Shown here in pieces: positions 25,738-38,424 of a stretch of 64,000 nt of DNA. The position numbers and the translations under genes were made by a program. Every line of letters starts with the position of its first letter. Positions within the stretch are counted from its first letter, which is position 1. Location of the stretch: positions 14,405,001 to 14,469,000 of the forward strand of contig NC_092471.1 of NCBI RefSeq assembly GCF_047495875.1. Reading direction: 5' to 3'. Under the pieces are notes generated by a model. That model was not told the DNA's origin, ran no database searches, and saw only the letters and a list, made by a program, of their open reading frames with translations. This stretch comes from Pithys albifrons albifrons. Lineage: Eukaryota; Chordata; Aves; Passeriformes; Thamnophilidae.

Positions 25738-28700
25738 GTAAAGTTTGTGGGGATAAAAGTTGAGAGAATTAAGATAATAATTATGAATTCCCAGTCAAAT
25801 GGAGGCTGATCATATTGTGACTGCAGTAGGGCTGGAATTTAAGATGCAGTTAGCAAAGTCAGCTGAGCTGGAGGTCGACTGACTTTAGTGGGTTTAGTGT
25901 GACCGTGGAACTACAGGCACACTCCAATACCTGTGTGGTGAGTGTGTGCAGAGGAGTTTTCTGTCTGCTGGTTATGCTGATGCAATGGAAGACACAGTTA
26001 AGTAAGCTGGTACAGCTCCATTAAGTGATTGGGGCAAAAAATAGTAAGTAATGAGCCCAATTGCAGTGCAGATCCTGTGAGCAGCCATGGAGTTTGTTCA
26101 TGCACCACAGCACACTTTGTTGCTGTGGTAACGACTGTGAGAGTTTTTTGAGTATTTATGCAGTGTTAAAGGACTTTGGGTAACCTAGAGATAGCATGGT
26201 TTACTCTATTGTGTAAGAGTCTTGTTGGGGCAAGTTGAGACTATGATTCCTCTGGAAAAACTCACCTGGTGCTGTCTTATTTTTCCTAAGATCAGTGAAA
26301 ATCACTGAGAAATCCACACTTGCGCAGATCAGGGAATGGGATGAGGTACTGATGGTGTTTGGGGTTGGTCAGAAAAACTCAGATCCCAGTTCCACTTTGT
26401 TCTCTTCCCAATGCCTTTTTTGTTTGTGCATTAATTTAAGCTTTCCATATCAATGTTCATTCCTCATGGGATGATTGTTTTTAAGGCAGAAGATGCTGCC
26501 TCCTTCTGTGAAATCAGATTAGGTAAGAGATGTGTAGATCATTATGATCATGCTGTTGTGGGTAGAACCTGGATGGAGAAAACACGGCAGGAGCTGTTAA
26601 GTCCTATGGGCATCAGTCTATGTTCTGGTAATGTTGGATTTTTTCTTTGGGTATTTCTTATTTGGCCACATTGCAGGAGCTTTGACAACACACACCTTGT
26701 AAAGGCTTCTGTTTTCCCAAGTGTAATGAAACTACTTCAGTGCATACCTTGTACAGATTCTTGTTCCCAGAAGCTCGAGGAATGGAAAGACTTTTGAGCA
26801 TTTGCTGTTCTGTTCTCATCTCTCTGGAATGTTTTTCCTTCCTGCAGATCCCAGCTTCTCACTTCTCTCTCCTTCAGCACAACAAAGAACAATGAAGAGC
26901 AGGCCCTTTTCTCAGAGCAGGCTAATTTGCAGGTTGAGCTTTGTAACTTTTCAGTTATGTTTTCTGAAGTTTCCCAGCACAATCTGTTGGCTTCAGTTGT
27001 GTTGCACTTTTGGTGATTAGTTAAAGTGATGCTTTAGCAGCAGAGCATCGCTACATCCAGGAGTGTATGTGAAAGCTTGTTGTTTTCCAGAGACAGGTAG
27101 TAAGAAAATAGGAAGTTCTATTGTACGTTTTTGAAGACCTTTTTAAAGCAAGACAAACCAATCAAACAACAACAAAAAACCCTAAACCAAACCCCTGTTA
27201 TCTCAAGATCACAAATATAAAGTCAGCAGGAGTTTAAATATGGGGAAAAGAGTTTTCCTTTTCTTAGAGAAATCCCCTCAAAAATAGTTATATATTACTT
27301 AGTTATTTACTTGGCTTGTACCACATGAACTTAGGACTTAGAAATTTCTCACTTCACTTTCAGACAAGAATTGTTTAGCTTGGAAAAAAAACTTCTAAGA
27401 GCATCAGGTTCAAACAAGGACACAGAAGGATACATTTCAGTTGTGCTTTTTGCTTTAAGATACTCTTGGCCGTGGCACAGATGCAAGCAGTTGGGGATTA
27501 TGAGTCGCAGCCTTTTGTTTTGTTGACAGGTGTTAACTCTGGGCGTTTGCCAGTCCTCACTGAGTGAGACTTCCTTCTCCTGTGCTAAGAAGCTGGCAAG
27601 AGGCAGGAACTACTCTTACGTTTTTTCAGGATGTTCAGGATCCCTCCAGAGCTCAGACTTACGCACTGCTGCTAGTCTGGTTAGCTGACATTTTGGTATT
27701 CCTTTTGCTGACTGCAGTCAGTGCTGGAGGATTCTGGGCAGGAAGGTAGTGACGTACATATAGAGAGATCCAAATTGCTTTGTTTCATACATCTAATTCC
27801 TCAGTGTAGCTGGGAGCACTTTTAACACCTCATCCCTACTGGACCCGAAACCACGGCTGCTTGGACTCCTGTAAGTTTGAATTCAGCAGGTCTCCAGTTC
27901 AAGGAGCTATTAGGCCAATGTGTTCTTCTTTTTAATCTTCTTTACATGCTCTCTGAAACATCCACAAAATAATTGTCTGTGCTGCAAAGTCTAGTGCTTA
28001 TAATTCAGCCAGAAGTCTGGACAAATGGTCTGATCAGTATCCAGGGGAACCCTTCCTTCTACCCCACCTCTGCCTCCAAGTCACAGAGGTACTAAGCCAT
28101 CAACACAGAAGATTTTTGCAAATGGTGTCCTGATACTCCCATTTAAATGCTGAGATCAGATGTGTCAATTATATGCAGTTCCTTGAAGCCACACAACTTC
28201 CTTCAAGGGAGCAGACCTCAAGCATTTTAGGGTTTTGTTCAACTAGTTTCTTGTGAAACTGTTGATTTTAGGCTTGCTGTGTCTTGATTCCTTGTTGTGC
28301 AGGACAGATCATGTGTCTGAATCAGCTGGCACACCATGATCTCTCCAGCACAACACTGGCACTAATGATGAGGGGCACAAGGCATTCCTTTTTTTTGCTG
28401 TGCTTTTGTACAATTCTATGGAATTATTTTTTTCAAGAAGGCAATGATCTGGGAATTATTTACAGAATCTGGAGGAGTTGCTATGGGTTTTAGTAGAATT
28501 GTTCTACTTTTTTTTTAATAAGAAATTTAAACACAGTTTATGCATAAATAAATTTTTAACTTCAAGCTGTATGAAATTGAACAGGACCCTGATAACAAAT
28601 GAAGTGCTCAATAAGAGTCTAAAAGGTTGGGCACCCTTAATAAGTATCCAGAAAGAAGGTGCACCTAAAACTAGGGATTTATTGAGAAACAGGTGCAATT

Positions 28701-31700
28701 TTTGCCATTCAGATGTCTTTTAGTGGTGTTTGCAGACCAAATTTCTTTCTGAGGGTGTTTAATCATGTTTTCCAATATTTATGGCTTTTTGTGTGCCTTT
28801 TACTTAAAATAATTTTTAATGTTTTTTTCAAATACCTTCTTGCAAGTACATATTAACAGTTTTATTTGCTGGCTGTATTCACAGAGTCTGCTTCCATCAA
28901 AGCACTAACATTTCCCTCTGGAAAAATTTATTACTTGGTGATAATAATGAAATAGAAGGAAGATTGTGGCATTGACAAAAACTGTAAGATATGTAAATAA
29001 AACATTTTTTCTCCCATCATCTGTCTGGGGATGCCAAATAACAAAAGGGTCATGAGGAATAATATTTTACTTCAGATTGAACAGTAAACCAAAGATAATT
29101 TAGATACTCTGAAAGAATTGAATGAAGATTATCTTCACCTATAGCAGGAAATCTCTGTCCCATGCTAATATTTTAATTTAGGTAATTCCACTCTGCATTT
29201 TCTATCTAAGGTGTCCTTGGTGTTCAGTTATTATTTCAAGGTATTCTTATATGATTACCTCTTCTCTAGGAGCTTTATTTTCCTAGTAAGTGAAATGATT
29301 CATGTTTCTCTACAGAAAATGGGAGTAATAGATAAATGCATGGATGTTCCATCTGAAAACAGTTTCTCCATAGCAAGTCAAGAGTTGTGTGATTAGACTT
29401 AGAATAACACCACCAATGCTGCATGGTGGGTTGGTTTTTGTTTTGTTTTGTTTTTCATGAAGGTACTTTAATAGTGTGACTTTCTCCTTTGAGTGAATAA
29501 TTTCCTTTAAAATGTACTACTTTTAAGTGTAGGAAAAACTACACCCTCAATTTTAGAAGAGTAACTGGTTTGTGTCCTCTTTATGCTAGTCCGTGATACA
29601 CAGATTAACAATTATATTTCTGGAAGATATTCACACTTGGAAATATACTTAATTTCCTACTTCCTTTTGCTTAACAGCAAACAGCTAAAATGTTAAGTAG
29701 GAACCTGAAGGAATTGCAAACCTCACATCACTTATTACTGCAGTATTTATAAAATAATTTACCAGAGTTAAGTTTCCAATTCCAGCTTCCTGGAGAAAAC
29801 AAGGTTTATCATAGGCAAACAGATGGTTTCCTGAAATTATTATCTTTTTCTCTGTTCAAAAGACCACGGTAATAGGATATCAGCAATCCCCAGTGAGGTG
29901 AGTCTGTGGCCATGAAGTTTATACACAGGAAATTCGGTGTCTTTGCTCATCTTTACTTAAGAAGAGATTTCATCTCTACACTAGAAAAATAAAGAAAAAA
30001 TTAGAGGGGTGTGAGGAAATTGTTTCAGGCTTCTGGTTTTGGGTTTGAAGATGGAAAGTAGTAACTCAGTTTAAAAAATAAGACCCTATTTTGAATTAAT
30101 AATTTTCAGAGAATATTCATCTGCAGTTGAGCTTGTCAGATGAAACAAACAGTATAATTTGACTTAATTTCCCACCTGTAAATTAAATCATTGATCTTTT
30201 ATGGTACTTTTTATTATGGCAAATTTTGTAATGCTGACATACTCTCCTGTTTATATATGTCACAGGAGTGAACTTGCACATTATTAAGCTCAGGGTATGA
30301 CTGTAATAATGAGCCTTATTTTACTCTTGTGGAATTGTAAAGATGCTAATGGAGTTTTAATATAAAATCTAGTGCATAATCTGGTTTAAATCCCAAATCA
30401 GCTGCTTTTGAAGTAGTGATTCCATTTTTTCATTAAGCATTCTCTTGTAACTAAACTTTTCTCTAAAAAATATAGGCTAACGACTGGGGAATGAAAATTA
30501 TAATCAAAATTAATAAAATAGTTATGCATATTTGAGCTGTCATTTAGCTGTGATTCTTTCTCCCAGGTGAATGTATGACAGGGACAATGGATTCTCCATG
30601 CCTGACTTCAGATAAATGTACCTGTAATTGCAGCTCTATCTCAGTTCTCTGGACTTTATTTGCAGTGGAGGCACACGGGGACTTTCAATTTCTTTGGCCT
30701 GTTTCACTTAATAATACTTTGAATCATACTTAGAACTTTCTGCCATTTTATTAACCATAAAGACGTCTATGCTGCTGGCTTAGCAGGTTATTTGCAAACA
30801 TTGAGCAGAGTAAATGGTTTGCAGTTTTTTATTCTGAGTTTTTGGTGATGGATGGAATTTAGTAGAAGACAAAAAAGAAGAAAAATAACTCAGATTTTTT
30901 TTCCAGATTTTCCTGGATCTTCTGCCCTGATTTCAGAACACTGCATTTCTCTAAGTGCTACAAGAAAATTATGAGAAGTAAGGGTAATATGCATTCAAGG
31001 TATTTTTCTTCCTAACACTTCCATGTTTCATTACTATTTGTTTCCAATATTTCATTAGAAACACTAATGCCAGGAGAACATCGGTGCCATTGAACTATGA
31101 CAGCAATTTTGTTTCTACTGTGAGTTGGAGAGAGCCTGTGTATTAAAACACTATGAAGAACTGGTGTATGGGAACATATGAATTACAGAATGCTATAAAG
31201 TTATCACATGAATGGGGAGGTGTTAAAGGCATCCCAGCTGATAATAAGGAATCTTCTGGCTCACTGGAGTATTTCACAGTCAATAATGATTGAATAAGTA
31301 GGAATTAAAATGAGAACTGTTGGAAAATCAGAGGTTTAGTAAATGCTTTCAGCTTTTTTGCATTTCATTTCTGCTGTTAGTCTGATTGATTACCTGTCAA
31401 GCCAGATGAGTTATTAGACCAGGAATAACGAACGAGTGCAGTAGTATCTCAAAAGCGATAGAAATATCTTAATCTTATTACAGAGTGCACAGCTTGGCCA
31501 CTTTTCAAGAGCTGGGAGAAGCCTGGAACCTCTCTCCCTTACATTTGCTACTGCCCCTGTCTGAACCATGTTGTCATCAATGCCTCTTGTCTAGTTGTGT
31601 ACCTTGCTACTCCTGACCTTGCTGGATTTGTCTCGTCCAGGGAATGATGATTACTGAGCTGATGGATTGGGAGCACTGCCACCTGTGTTAAACCAGGTCT

Positions 31701-31880
31701 CTCCTAGTCTGTCACCTGCCCCAAACCTTGTTGCATGCTCCCATTTTCTGTCTTTGGTACCTTCTGGCTTGGGGTCTGACCCAGGAGGGAAGTGGAGCAA
31801 AGTGAATCCTTCAGCCTTGTAAACTCAAAATGCAGATCTCCTGAAGTCTATGCTTAGCTGCCATCTGTTAACCCAAACCA
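25738..31880. other. Unique AT-rich DNA
   Basis: No recognised repeat or gene. An A/C-rich run lies near 27155-27195 and a T/G-rich run near 29427-29456. GC-richer patches at about 27540-28080 and 31480-31800 hold nothing identifiable. A small stem (ctcctgt with acaggag, around 30243-30269) is too short to call. Confidence 0.45.
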
Positions 31881-31885
31881 CCATG
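31881..31885. repeat. Target-site duplication, left copy (ccatg)
   Basis: Five bases directly before the TG that opens the LTR at 31886, identical to 32429-32433 directly after its closing CA. A 5-bp duplication suits ERVL-type (class III) or some class I elements. Confidence 0.85.
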
Positions 31886-32428
31886 TGTAGTGGTTTTAGC
31901 TAGGCCTCAGATTAGCAGGCTCGGAGAATCTACATGGATTGGGAGACAGCTCTCACCTGACTGGGTGGTAACCAAGGAAATATTTCGTACCAGATGATGC
32001 AAAACTGAGATAAGAGTGCAAGAGTGGGAGGTGTTCAGTTCCATCATGGCCAAAGTAGAGTCAAGACACGCAGCTGCTTTCTGGGCCCTGCTGCTGCTGC
32101 TACTTGCATTTTGTTTGAATTCAGGGAAGTAGAAACATTTTGTTGTTATACTTTGTTCTTTGCTGAGTGTCTTTTAGGGTGCTTATAGATCTAGAATGAT
32201 AGAATCTGTTTTCAGTGGGGAGTGGGAAGTTATTTCCTGTTATTTCTAACTTGTGTAAGTGTGCATTGTAGTTTCTTTTAATTTTCTCTTTTCTGTATAA
32301 ATATATATATAGTTAGTTTAAACATAAACTTAGTTTGAAGGGTTTTTTCCCTTCTTTTTTCTTGGTTAGAAAGAAGAAAGCTGAATCTGTATTGGGCAGT
32401 TGGCATTTTGCCATCTCAACTCAAGACA
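31886..32428 (-). mobile_element. Solo LTR of an avian endogenous retrovirus (probably ERVL-like)
   Basis: This 543-bp element runs from TG (tgtagtgg on the plus strand) to CA (ctcaactcaagaca) between perfect 5-bp duplications. The strand is inferred: read on the minus strand it opens tgtcttgagttgagatgg, then a gcaaaatgcc palindrome, and near its far end carries ttatctcagttttgcatcat and agctaaaaccactaca. That order resembles LTRs I remember from songbirds. An AT run with tataaata lies at about 32296-32311 on the plus strand. No viral coding sequence adjoins, so it is a solo LTR. The boundaries are read directly; orientation and class are less certain. Confidence 0.85.
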
Positions 32429-32433
32429 CCATG
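32429..32433. repeat. Target-site duplication, right copy (ccatg)
   Basis: Second copy of the 5-bp duplication bracketing the LTR at 31886-32428. Confidence 0.85.
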
Positions 32434-35400
32434 AGGCCAGTATTGGGTATGCAGAGAAGTATCAACCTTTTGATGGTATTTATCATCCAAATATCCAGCT
32501 CATCTCCCGAATTCCAGATGGATTTACTAGATAATTATAGCCTTTTTGTCAGCATAGGTGCAGTCTGTGCATTAGCTAACTCCCAGATCCCTTGGTACAG
32601 AGCCACTGAACATATCTGATACTCAATAAAATATTAGAGAAGATTTACCATTCCATTTTATTTGGATTAAAGCATTCTTTGTATAGAACCATGAGTAAAA
32701 GTAGACATGAATGTAGAAGATGATGTTTGTACCACTTAACTGCAAGGATTCTGCAGAGGAAGTTTTTAAATGCTTTTTGAAGCCTTTACCTTTCTTGGGA
32801 AATTAAGTCTTTGTTGATACTGAGTGAGAATGTACCTCTAGTTTCTTGGCCAGAGGTTCTTCCTAAGAAAGGGAATACCTCAGTTTCTTTCAAAATGTTT
32901 AAGCATTTCTACAAATATGTGACTGGAGCCTGGAACTGATGTCTCTCTGGTAAGGACTTTAACCTCAAAGTTATTCAGTAATTCTCATTGGTATAATAAC
33001 TAGGATGTATCCCACAGTGGATCAGTTCCAGGAAGAGGGATCAGCAGATACCTGGGTATTCCCTGCTGGCTGATAGAAATGATTCTTTGATCAAGAAGTT
33101 AACTTTTGTGAATATCAATGCTTACACAAATTGAATATTTGTACCCTTAGTGCTATATGTGGCAGTGTACCTAAAATATTTTTGCTGAGTAAAGAAAATT
33201 CATGCCCTAGGCTTGAATTTGATTGTCTTTTGGTTGTTCTACACTGGGCATTTAAGGTGATCAATCTTGTAGGTGATTATCTGCTGATGTTGTTTCCATG
33301 AGACACAACTGAAGTGAAAATGCTCTCAGTACAAAGTACCTGACTGGAGGGTGAAAGGCCTAAACATCTTACAAATATGTTAAGACGATGGTGATATTTC
33401 AGGAAAACTCTGCAGGAGAAAATTCCTTGGATTTTTGTCTCCAGTTCTATTATCAAGAGTAGCCCTTTCCTGAGGTATTTTGCAATGTGTTTGATGAAAT
33501 TTTTTGCTATCAAAACCCAGGAATAATACTCTTTGTCTTCTAGTAAAAAGTTTTTAATAACAGACTTGATATACAACCTGAATACTGGAGTAGTGAACAG
33601 TATAGGAAAAGAATATATGAGTATTTAAAAAACTGGAAAATGCACTTAGGATGAATGATTTAAATGTTTTTGTTTGAAATTCATTATCTTGTTGGGGCAA
33701 AAAATTTGTTTGATATTTCCACAGCTTTTATTAATTAGAGCCTTGTGCACTTTACTGCGAATCTCTCAGCTGTGACTGCAGTGAACACACATTTCCTTAT
33801 CCAGCTTGACGCTGCTGATAACTCTTGTAATTCATTCTCTTGATTATGTTTGGCAATTCATAATTTGCTGGTAGCTGGCATATCAGAATGAGAGTTCCTG
33901 ATGAGCATTCACACCATTAAACCCTTCTGACATGACTTAATTAGAGGAAATTACCTGAATGTTTCCCCTGCTTGCTTTCCCTATAAAGGGAGTATAAGAC
34001 AAACTGAATGTTCATTCTATCAAAACAGGAAAAGAAGCAAACAGCCTAAGGCTTCATAGAGATGAAACTTAGAAAAAGAAGTTCTCATGCTGATCTCTCT
34101 CTTAATGAGACAGGCTATAAATGAGGCTTAGTGAGACATGCCAGGAGAATATTTTTACCATCTTACCTATAACTTGATGAATACTTTATTTCTACTCATA
34201 AGCAGAGATTTTCTGCTTGCGTTTGTTCTCTTGCATTTTTGTCTCCTCATAAAAGCCTTTGTTATTCCTTCAGTTCACAGACAAGGTTTGACATGTGTAT
34301 GATAAGAATCTGTAACATACATAAGCATGTGATGAATTACAGTAGCTGAGAATTTGAACTGTTCACCCTCAGCCAGAGACCGAATGGTGGCACCTCTTGT
34401 GCCGGTTGGCAATCTCATGGGAGAAGCTCTTCACATTATAAACAAAACAACACTAATCCAACAAAACTGAAACCCAACTAAATTAAAAAAATCCCAATTC
34501 TCACTGAAACCCAAGCCCACCACTGTGTAGAGAACTGGAAAGGTGAAGTTAGGGAAGATTTCTAACAGAACAGTACAGAGATGTGATTGTTGGCACTGCA
34601 CTGTAGATGGTGTGTGTGGTGAAAAAAAAGAATGGGCTAAGTAGTGAACTGAATAAAGATGTCACCAGCTTTCATTTGCTTGAAGATATTTTTTGCTAGA
34701 CAATTTTTAGCACACAAGCTGCCTATTGTCAGCTTGCAAAGTGTTATGGGATTCTGTCCAAGACACGTTGATGTTAATTGACTTTTTGTATTTGCTGCGC
34801 TATTTGATTAGAATCAAGAGAATTTTGGGAGCAGAAAATACAGTTATGAGAGCCATACAGAGAACATTTAATATGAGAAAGTGTCATAGTTGTTTAAGTA
34901 CTGGATAAATTCTGGGAGATATTTTTCTGAAGGGCTAGATACCTCTGTGTTTTAAGATTTCATGTTTATGTTCATATGATTATGGAGTGCTTTACAATCT
35001 TCTCAGCACAGAAAAGCCTAAAGTGAATAACATTGCTCCAGTATAGTGTAGAAATCTCTAGCAAACAATTGCCCTGTGAGATGGCAAACAAAGGCAACCT
35101 GTGTCTTTATTTCCTCATTTAGTGTTTCTTTAGGTCTATAACCCATCTTTTTGGGTTAATAAAAGCGAAAGTGTGCACAATGTGGTATAACGTTGTTGAC
35201 ATCATCCTGTAACAACCATATGATTGACAGCAGCGAGTCTGACAATCCTTTAACCCTTGCTCTGTTTTTCTTCTTGATGGTTTTACGCAAATATTCATTT
35301 ATAGTTCACCAGTGACTAATGATTGAAGAGAACCTATTTAAATCTGTCTGTCCTTTGTAGACCCACAGAAATCTATAAATAATTAAATATTAATAGTAGA

Positions 35401-37589
35401 ATTGAAAGTAGCACTGCCTAGCATGATCATTCTAAGTCAGGAGACAAAGTTTTTACGGGTAACATAAAATCAAATATAAGAGTCAAAAATAGCCTCATGA
35501 ATAAACATGATTTCCTGAAAACATCATCATTTCCCCGACCTTCTTATATCATATGACTCGTAAAATCGTTATTATTTTGTTTTCAAAAACAGTGCTCAGA
35601 TATTCTTGAGTTGGTAATGGTAGAATTGCTAATGACCCGTGGCATATGTTACTGTGATGTCAGGATGTTACAAAGGCTTTTTATAATCACAGTGCTTTCA
35701 AGTCCAATATAATTTTCTGAGATTACCTGGCAGTGATACAGCCTAAACAGATTGTTTGCAAGTCTTGAAAATGTTGAGAAAAGGGTGCATTTTTATTCAA
35801 GCCATAGATCTTGGTAACAGGAAAATGATTGCAGTACATGTTGTGGAAAAGGTAATTTGCTTTTGACTAGACATTCAAAAGAGCAGAGACTGTAATTGTC
35901 AGCTTAAAGTACTATAGATGGGGGAATATGGAGACTCTGGTTTTAGTAATTAAAATGCAAACCCAGAAAGGGCAAGACATTCCCTGAGTAGGAGCAGAGC
36001 TGTACTTCTCAGGTGGATTCCTTGTATGCAGTGAAATTATGGAAATTATTTTTAATATCACCAAAATGTGATTCCAGTATCTTTTGAATGCTATTTTTTT
36101 TAAGTTGTAAGTAATGTACCATACATTTGGTGAGGTATTTAGACCTAAAAGTAGAGAATTTTGATGTTTCTCATTTCAATCTGTTCTTATTTTGGAATAA
36201 AATAATTGTTTACAATGTCAGAATTATTTGCAGGAGTAAATTTGATTTTTCTAGTCAACAGGTTTAAATGGGCTGAAGCAGAACTTTCAGGGTCAGGTGG
36301 AAATGCCTAGCTACTTTTTCTCTATAATGTATAAAAATCACTTGATTTCACTTTCATTTGCTGGAGTATCTATTTTCAGACTTTAATTGAACCTCCCTGA
36401 TCCAATTATACATAACTCCTCCTCATTTGGATCATTCTCATTTGTATATAACTCCTAATCAGAGTGCTTTCTTTTTTCTTTTTGATCTAAGTAGCTTCTG
36501 TTGCTGACTGACTTTTCTAGACAGGGAATTACACATCTGCAATACTTGATGAGCAAGTTTCAAACTCTGTAGCTTGCCATTGTATTGTTTGGTTGCAGGA
36601 GACAACTCTGAAAATTCCTTTAGCTGCCTTACTACTTTTTTTTTAACTGTTTATAACTGAAAAGGTAACTTCTGTGGTTCCATACAGATGGTGCATTGTT
36701 AATGAGAAACTGTTCTGCCTGGAAGGCAGGGTAGTCCTCAGACTTGTGTGTGAGAAATACGAACCCCCTTGTCCTGAAATTTCTTACATTTTCAAAGTCA
36801 GAAGGGGATCGTTGAATGCTCGTAGAGGCAAACTTTGGTTGGTGTTCTCACAGAGCACCAGGATGAAGGCTGCTGGGTCTGTCACTGAGCCATAAATGAG
36901 TTTCCTTGGATCAGGAGTGGAATTTATCAGGAACTTGTTTACAAAACAGGGTTTGTTTTGTTAGGTATCAGAGATGTCATTTGAGTGAGACCAGGAAGTT
37001 TTAATTTTTAACACAGCACTTTGATGAGAGGAATATCTCTAGGCAGGGATAAAATCCTGACAACTTCAAATCGTGTAGCTCAGCGCCTGTCAGTAATCCT
37101 GGTATTGAGAGTGTTTGCTGAGAGATTCCTTAAGCCTGACAAGAAACAGTCTGGAAGGATCAATAGTCAACTACTGGGCTTCCTTTCAGAAATGTCTGAG
37201 AAACAGCATGACAGTTTAAAACAAAGGAAAACAACCAACAAGACACAAGCAAACATTTGCAGTGTAACTTCACTGGCTTATTCCATTGCATAATGGTTGC
37301 AGTGATCGTGGCTTTTACATTGCTCAGAAGCCACAGTGATTGAGGGAAAACCAGCCTTCCACCAAGATTTTCTGCTGTGGAGTAGGGTTTGGGGATTGCC
37401 TCTCTGAGATTTTTCCCCCCCTGCATATATGTGGTTTTGCACAACATAAAGCTTCACAAACAAGGTCTATGTGTGTGTAAAAAATAAATCCACTAAATGA
37501 CTGTAAGATTTTTAACAAATCTAATCATTTAAATACAATATAATTAGAGAATAACTGGACTGAAGAACTCTTGGTATGTGGCTTCTCAC
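32434..37589. other. Unique AT-rich DNA with possible regulatory sequence
   Basis: No recognised repeat or gene. Two stretches (about 33720-34010 and 35100-35400) are non-repetitive and rich in short homeodomain-like motifs, and look like possible conserved non-coding elements, but conservation cannot be judged from one sequence. An A/C-rich run lies near 34438-34500. Confidence 0.4.
35221..35230 (+). promoter_or_regulatory. Exact PBX-MEIS composite motif (tgattgacag)
   Basis: The ten bases tgattgacag match the well-known composite site bound by PBX with MEIS or PREP homeodomain partners. One exact 10-mer is only weak evidence, but by chance it is expected less than once in a window this size. 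The surrounding 200 bases are unique and not obviously repeat-derived. Confidence 0.3.
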
Positions 37590-38080
37590 CTTTTGCTTAA
37601 AGCAGAGCCAACATTGAAGTTAACTCGAAGTTTGAGGTTGCTTAGGGTCATGAAGAGCTGTATTTTTAGTATCTCTAGAGATGGAGATTGCATGACATCT
37701 CTGGGAGACCTGTTTTACCATGGAAAACTTTTTCCTACTATCCAGTCAAAATATTGCTGGTTTAACTTGTGTCTGTTCTTACCTTTTTAAAGTAAGTCTT
37801 CATCCGCTCTGCAATCTGCCTTTAGATAGCTAAACATGGCAGTAAGATTGTGTCCTTAATTATTTTCTGAACAGTGGAGAAACTCAGTGATCTCAGTCTG
37901 TATTTGTACATCCTGTGCTGCAGGTCCCTGAGTGATGAACCTTGTGCTGGATTTACTCCAGTTGCTCTTCTGCTGGGGAGCTCAAAACTGGACTGGGTGC
38001 TCCAGATGTGATCTTGCGTGCCATGAATAGGACAGAAATGTTATTCCATGGAACAAAGCTGCAGTAGTCTATTCTGTGTC
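37590..38080 (-). mobile_element. Old, diverged CR1 LINE fragment (region downstream of ORF2)
   Basis: On the minus strand the order of recognisable blocks is that of CR1 downstream of ORF2. On the plus strand one sees agatggagattgcatgacat, ctctgggagacctgtt, ctttttcctactatccagtc, aacttgtgtctgtt, then ggggagctcaaaactggac and gctccagatgtgatcttg. Each matches the remembered CR1 consensus with many substitutions, so this looks like an old copy. The typical 3' end is not recognisable. Both ends are approximate, and no coding region is included. Confidence 0.75.
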
Positions 38081-38424
38081 ATCCGAGTCCCTGGACCCAC
38101 TGCAAGTTTAAGTTTGCAAACTAATGACTATCTAGAGAAAATAAAAGCTGTGTAGCTATGGGCAGCAGCTACTGCAGAAACATGCCGGGGGTTTTTTATA
38201 GGGGTTGTCATGAGTTGAATGTAGAGGCTGACTTTGAGAACAAATTTAAATTTTCTGTAAGATGAGATCCCTACAAGATAACATTTCAAACATAAAGTGG
38301 TTCTAGAAGCATTAAAGGAACCTTTTTTTCCTAAATTAACAATATTTCCCTTTTTTGGTGGTATTATTTGGAGTCTTCAGATTTGATCTAACTTTTTTCT
38401 GTTACTTAGGCATTTCATATTTTT
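38081..38424. other. Spacer between two CR1 fragments
   Basis: AT-rich sequence with no clear element. The first part may be a worn extension of the neighbouring CR1 copy, but I cannot align it by eye. Confidence 0.4.

Noticed and set aside
26453..26797. 114-codon plus frame containing a 36-base segment between AG and gtaaga
   Set aside because: The segment is very short, the frame has no recognisable family, and the splice-like signals are no better than chance.
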